Assembly (NCBI GenBank): GCA_003645385.1 | Contig: QNEY01000075.1 | Span: 1 to 7,529 of the forward strand | Origin: Gammaproteobacteria bacterium | GTDB taxonomy: Bacteria; Pseudomonadota; Gammaproteobacteria; Nitrosococcales; Methylophagaceae | Length of the DNA stretch: 7,529 bases | Direction: 5' to 3' | Position numbers and translations under genes: made by a program | In this document: positions 5,342-7,529 of the stretch, piece after piece | Position numbering within the stretch: position 1 is the stretch's first letter | How the letters are laid out: the number at the start of each line of letters is the position of its first letter | Notes under the pieces: model-generated | Told to the model about the DNA's origin: nothing | Database searches by the model: none | The model's input: the letters and a program-made list of their open reading frames with translations, nothing else

Positions 5342-6397
5342 GTGTTATCCCAACTCACTCTTTTAAACCTGCGTAATATTAGCGAGCTTTCGCTTCAGCC
5401 TGCTATGGGTATCAATTTAATAACGGGAGATAATGGCTCAGGCAAAACCAGCATACTCGAAGCTATCCATTTACTGGCACTTGGGCGATCGTTCAGAACG
5501 CGCTCACTAAAAAATGTCGTCCAATTTGATCAGCAACAATTTCAGGTGGTCGCAAAAATAAAGGCAGAAACACCTGTTGGCTTACAGTTTAATATCAATA
5601 CTGGCCTCCAGATCAGACTCAATAATGCACCGTTAAAGAAACTCTCAGAACTGGCAATGCAGCTGCCATTACAGTTGATTCCTGCCAATTGCCACCAGTT
5701 CTTTGAGCAAGGTCCTCGCTACCGTCGGCAATTGTTAGATTGGGGGTTGTTTCACGTGGAACCGAGCTTTAATTATCATTGGCAGTCCTATCGTAAAGTT
5801 TTACAACAGCGAAACTCAGCACTACGCCAAAGAAAAAAAGTGGATGAGATACAGCTTTGGGATAGTCATTTGGCGCTTCATGGTGAAGCAATTAATACCC
5901 ATAGAAAGAAACAATTGGGGTTATTGCTGGAACACTTTGAGCAGGTTTTTCCGAGGCTATGTCCAGAGTTTCGAGATGGGAGCTTTACAATAAAGTATCG
6001 TACAGGATGGCCGAAAGATTTATTGTTAGAAGCAGCGCTTCATTCGACGATCGAAAGAGACCGGCAGTTAGGTTATACGCGTTCTGGTTGTCATGCTGCA
6101 GATTGGTCATTTAGAGTTAATGAGCTGGATCCATCAGAAGTTTTTTCCCGTGGACAACAAAAGCTTTTTTTTCTTGCTTTGTGTATGGCACAGGCAAAGA
6201 TGACTGAATTTGTTAACCATCAAAACAGCATATTATTATTAGATGATATCAGTTCAGAATTAGATCAAGATCGTCAAAATAATGTTTTAAATGAACTTGC
6301 AACACTACCAGTTCAATCCTTTATTACCACAACGGAAATAGAGGGAAAGATTGGTGATGAAATAGAACTGTTTCACGTGAAACAAGGTGTTATTTGA
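5342..6397 (+). CDS. recF: DNA replication and repair protein RecF
   Basis: 351-aa SMC-like ATPase that works with RecO and RecR to load RecA onto single-stranded gaps. Walker A, GDNGSGKTS, is at residues 29-37. The ABC-type signature, SRGQQK, is at 269-274. Walker B, ILLLDD followed by ISSELD, starts at 297. Length fits the family (E. coli 357 aa). I chose GTG 5342 because ACGGA (5330-5334) lies 7 nt upstream; an in-frame TTG at 5336 would leave only 1 nt. In the canonical origin cluster recF follows dnaN, but here it follows rubredoxin reductase. No convincing promoter or terminator is visible in the 66-bp gap, so it may be read through from the reductase. The gene contains two parS-like sites, both encoding Leu-Phe-His-Val (residues 136-139 and 343-346). 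Confidence 0.96.
   Translation: MLSQLTLLNLRNISELSLQPAMGINLITGDNGSGKTSILEAIHLLALGRSFRTRSLKNVVQFDQQQFQVVAKIKAETPVGLQFNINTGLQIRLNNAPLKKLSELAMQLPLQLIPANCHQFFEQGPRYRRQLLDWGLFHVEPSFNYHWQSYRKVLQQRNSALRQRKKVDEIQLWDSHLALHGEAINTHRKKQLGLLLEHFEQVFPRLCPEFRDGSFTIKYRTGWPKDLLLEAALHSTIERDRQLGYTRSGCHAADWSFRVNELDPSEVFSRGQQKLFFLALCMAQAKMTEFVNHQNSILLLDDISSELDQDRQNNVLNELATLPVQSFITTTEIEGKIGDEIELFHVKQGVI
5748..5763. promoter_or_regulatory. parS-like ParB binding site (imperfect) inside recF
   Basis: TGTTTCACGTGGAACC fits the bacterial chromosomal parS pattern TGTTNCACGTGNAACA at every fixed position except the last base. It is not fully symmetric (T at position 5 against G at position 12). It encodes LFHVEP, a segment that is also conserved in RecF proteins as WGxFHxEP, so part of the match may be protein constraint. 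The second site, 621 bp downstream, makes a real ParB role more likely. Confidence 0.5.
6369..6384. promoter_or_regulatory. Perfect parS centromere site at the 3' end of recF
   Basis: TGTTTCACGTGAAACA is a perfect 16-bp palindrome and an exact match to the conserved chromosomal parS pattern, the loading site for ParB (Spo0J). ParB spreads from such sites and works with ParA and SMC to segregate origin regions. The site lies within the last ten codons of recF, encoding LFHVKQ, where RecF proteins are not strongly conserved. Protein constraint is therefore a poor explanation. Chromosomal parS sites cluster near oriC, which fits the recF-gyrB location. Confidence 0.88.
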
Positions 6398-6423
6398 GGC
6401 GGCAAAAGTTAGGCGCCATGATG

Positions 6424-6432
6424 TGGTAAAAT
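6424..6432 (+). promoter_or_regulatory. Candidate extended -10 promoter for gyrB
   Basis: TGGTAAAAT combines the extended TGN motif with TAAAAT, five of six matches to the -10 consensus. No good -35 is seen 17 bp upstream (AAAAGT), as is common for extended -10 promoters. It would start transcription near 6439, about 30 nt before the gyrB ATG, and would let gyrB be expressed separately from recF. Confidence 0.5.
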
Positions 6433-6470
6433 AAGCATCTTGGAAAAGTCTCGTTCTTAATGGATACATT

Positions 6471-7529
6471 ATGGCAACTGAAGAAAACACTTACGACTCG
6501 TCGAATATTAAAGTTTTAAAAGGTTTGGATGCGGTAAGAAAGCGCCCAGGTATGTATATCGGTGATACTGATGATGGTACTGGATTGCATCACATGGTAT
6601 TTGAGGTGCTCGATAATGCTATTGATGAATCATTAGCCGGATATTGTAGTGAAATAAATGTACGCATACATCCAGATGATTCAGTATCCGTTTCAGATAA
6701 TGGCCGTGGAATCCCAGTTGACGTTCATGAAGAAGAGGGTGTTTCGGCGGCCGAAGTTATTATGACCGTGCTCCATGCCGGCGGTAAGTTTGATGACAAC
6801 TCCTATAAAGTGTCGGGAGGCTTACATGGCGTGGGTGTCTCAGTTGTTAATGCACTATCAAAAAAACTAACAATGGAAATTTGCCGAAACAATAAAGTTT
6901 ATAGACAAAGTTACACTGACAGCGTACCCGATGATCGTATTGAAGAATGTGAAGATACCGATGCTACTGGTACTAAGATACAGTTTTGGCCAAGCGAGCA
7001 AACATTTTCAAATGTGATGTCCTTTGATTACAAGATTCTTGCAAAGCGAATTCGTGAATTAGCCTTTTTAAATTCTGGCGTGCGAATTGTATTAACTGAT
7101 GAGCGCGACGAACTCAGTGAAGTATTTTATTACGAAGGTGGCATTCAAGCTTTTGTTGAACATTTGAATAAAAATAAAACCCCGGTTCATGAAGCTGTTA
7201 TTAATATCGCTGGTGACAAAGATGATGTGACCGTTGAGCTGTCAATGCAGTGGACAGATTCATATCAAGAGAATATCTATTGTTTCACTAATAATATTCC
7301 GCAACGCGATGGCGGTACGCATTTAGCAGGTTTTAGGGCTGCGCTTACCAGAACATTAAATCAATATATTGAAGCGGAAGGCTTGGCTAAAAAATCGAAA
7401 GTAAGCACTAGTGGCGACGATGCTCGAGAAGGATTGACGGCTGTTCTTTCTGTAAAAGTACCCGATCCAAAATTCTCATCACAAACTAAGGATAAACTGG
7501 TTTCTTCAGAAGTAAGAACTATTGTTGAA
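6471..7529 (+). CDS. gyrB: DNA gyrase subunit B (5' part, cut by window end)
   Basis: The first 353 codons of the ATPase subunit of DNA gyrase, which with GyrA introduces negative supercoils. The frame is open to the last base of the window, so the TOPRIM and tail domains lie outside. GHKL ATPase motifs are complete: FEVLDNAIDE with catalytic Glu45 and Mg-binding Asn49, SDNGRGIPVD (DNGRG at 76-80), the ATP-lid SGGLHGVGVSVVNALS (115-130), and GTKIQFWPS. The transducer domain contains QENIYCFTNNIPQRDGGTH, KVSTSGDDAREGL and a KFSSQTKDKL segment with the ATP-contacting lysine. The sequence is very close to E. coli GyrB across these blocks. The start at ATG 6471 is fixed by the conserved N-terminus; a modest GGA lies 6 nt upstream. 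It is 73 bp downstream of recF on the same strand. Confidence 0.98.
   Translation, partial: MATEENTYDSSNIKVLKGLDAVRKRPGMYIGDTDDGTGLHHMVFEVLDNAIDESLAGYCSEINVRIHPDDSVSVSDNGRGIPVDVHEEEGVSAAEVIMTVLHAGGKFDDNSYKVSGGLHGVGVSVVNALSKKLTMEICRNNKVYRQSYTDSVPDDRIEECEDTDATGTKIQFWPSEQTFSNVMSFDYKILAKRIRELAFLNSGVRIVLTDERDELSEVFYYEGGIQAFVEHLNKNKTPVHEAVINIAGDKDDVTVELSMQWTDSYQENIYCFTNNIPQRDGGTHLAGFRAALTRTLNQYIEAEGLAKKSKVSTSGDDAREGLTAVLSVKVPDPKFSSQTKDKLVSSEVRTIVE

Overview
The window reads as a chromosomal segment of an A+T-rich gammaproteobacterium. The GyrB, RecF, MurJ, OxyR and rubredoxin reductase proteins all look gammaproteobacterial, and the reductase resembles the Pseudomonas RubB type. The genus cannot be fixed from the sequence alone. 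I see no IS element, tRNA, rRNA, CRISPR array or phage gene.

Layout. Positions 1-95 hold no gene I can support. murJ (lipid II flippase) runs on the minus strand at 96-1643. A 64-bp gap separates it from a divergent membrane-anchored SCO/SenC-like protein (1708-2358, plus). That gene converges with, and overlaps by 13 bp, an oxyR-type LysR regulator (2346-3248, minus). Divergent from oxyR, across a 113-bp control region, is a peroxide-reduction cluster on the plus strand: rubrerythrin (frame 3362-3832), rubredoxin (3890-4054) and FAD-dependent rubredoxin reductase (4121-5275). recF (5342-6397) and the 5' part of gyrB (from 6471, cut by the window end) follow on the same strand.

How the genes fit together. 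The reductase should pass electrons from NAD(P)H to rubredoxin, and rubredoxin to the di-iron rubrerythrin, which reduces hydrogen peroxide. OxyR, with both redox cysteines present, is the obvious peroxide-responsive switch, and a plausible OxyR half-site lies upstream of a TATAAA -10 in the divergent intergenic region. The main anomaly is that the rubrerythrin frame carries an in-frame TAA 12 codons after its strong ribosome binding site. The only downstream restart (ATG 3425) would lose the conserved first iron-ligand glutamate. The gene is therefore either broken, recoded, or misread at one base.

The recF-gyrB pair is the tail of the classical dnaA-dnaN-recF-gyrB origin cluster, but dnaN is not upstream of recF here; the redox genes are. 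Two parS-type centromere sites lie inside recF, one a perfect 16-bp palindrome at its 3' end. They support a location near oriC and suggest that this stretch is a ParB loading site as well as coding DNA.
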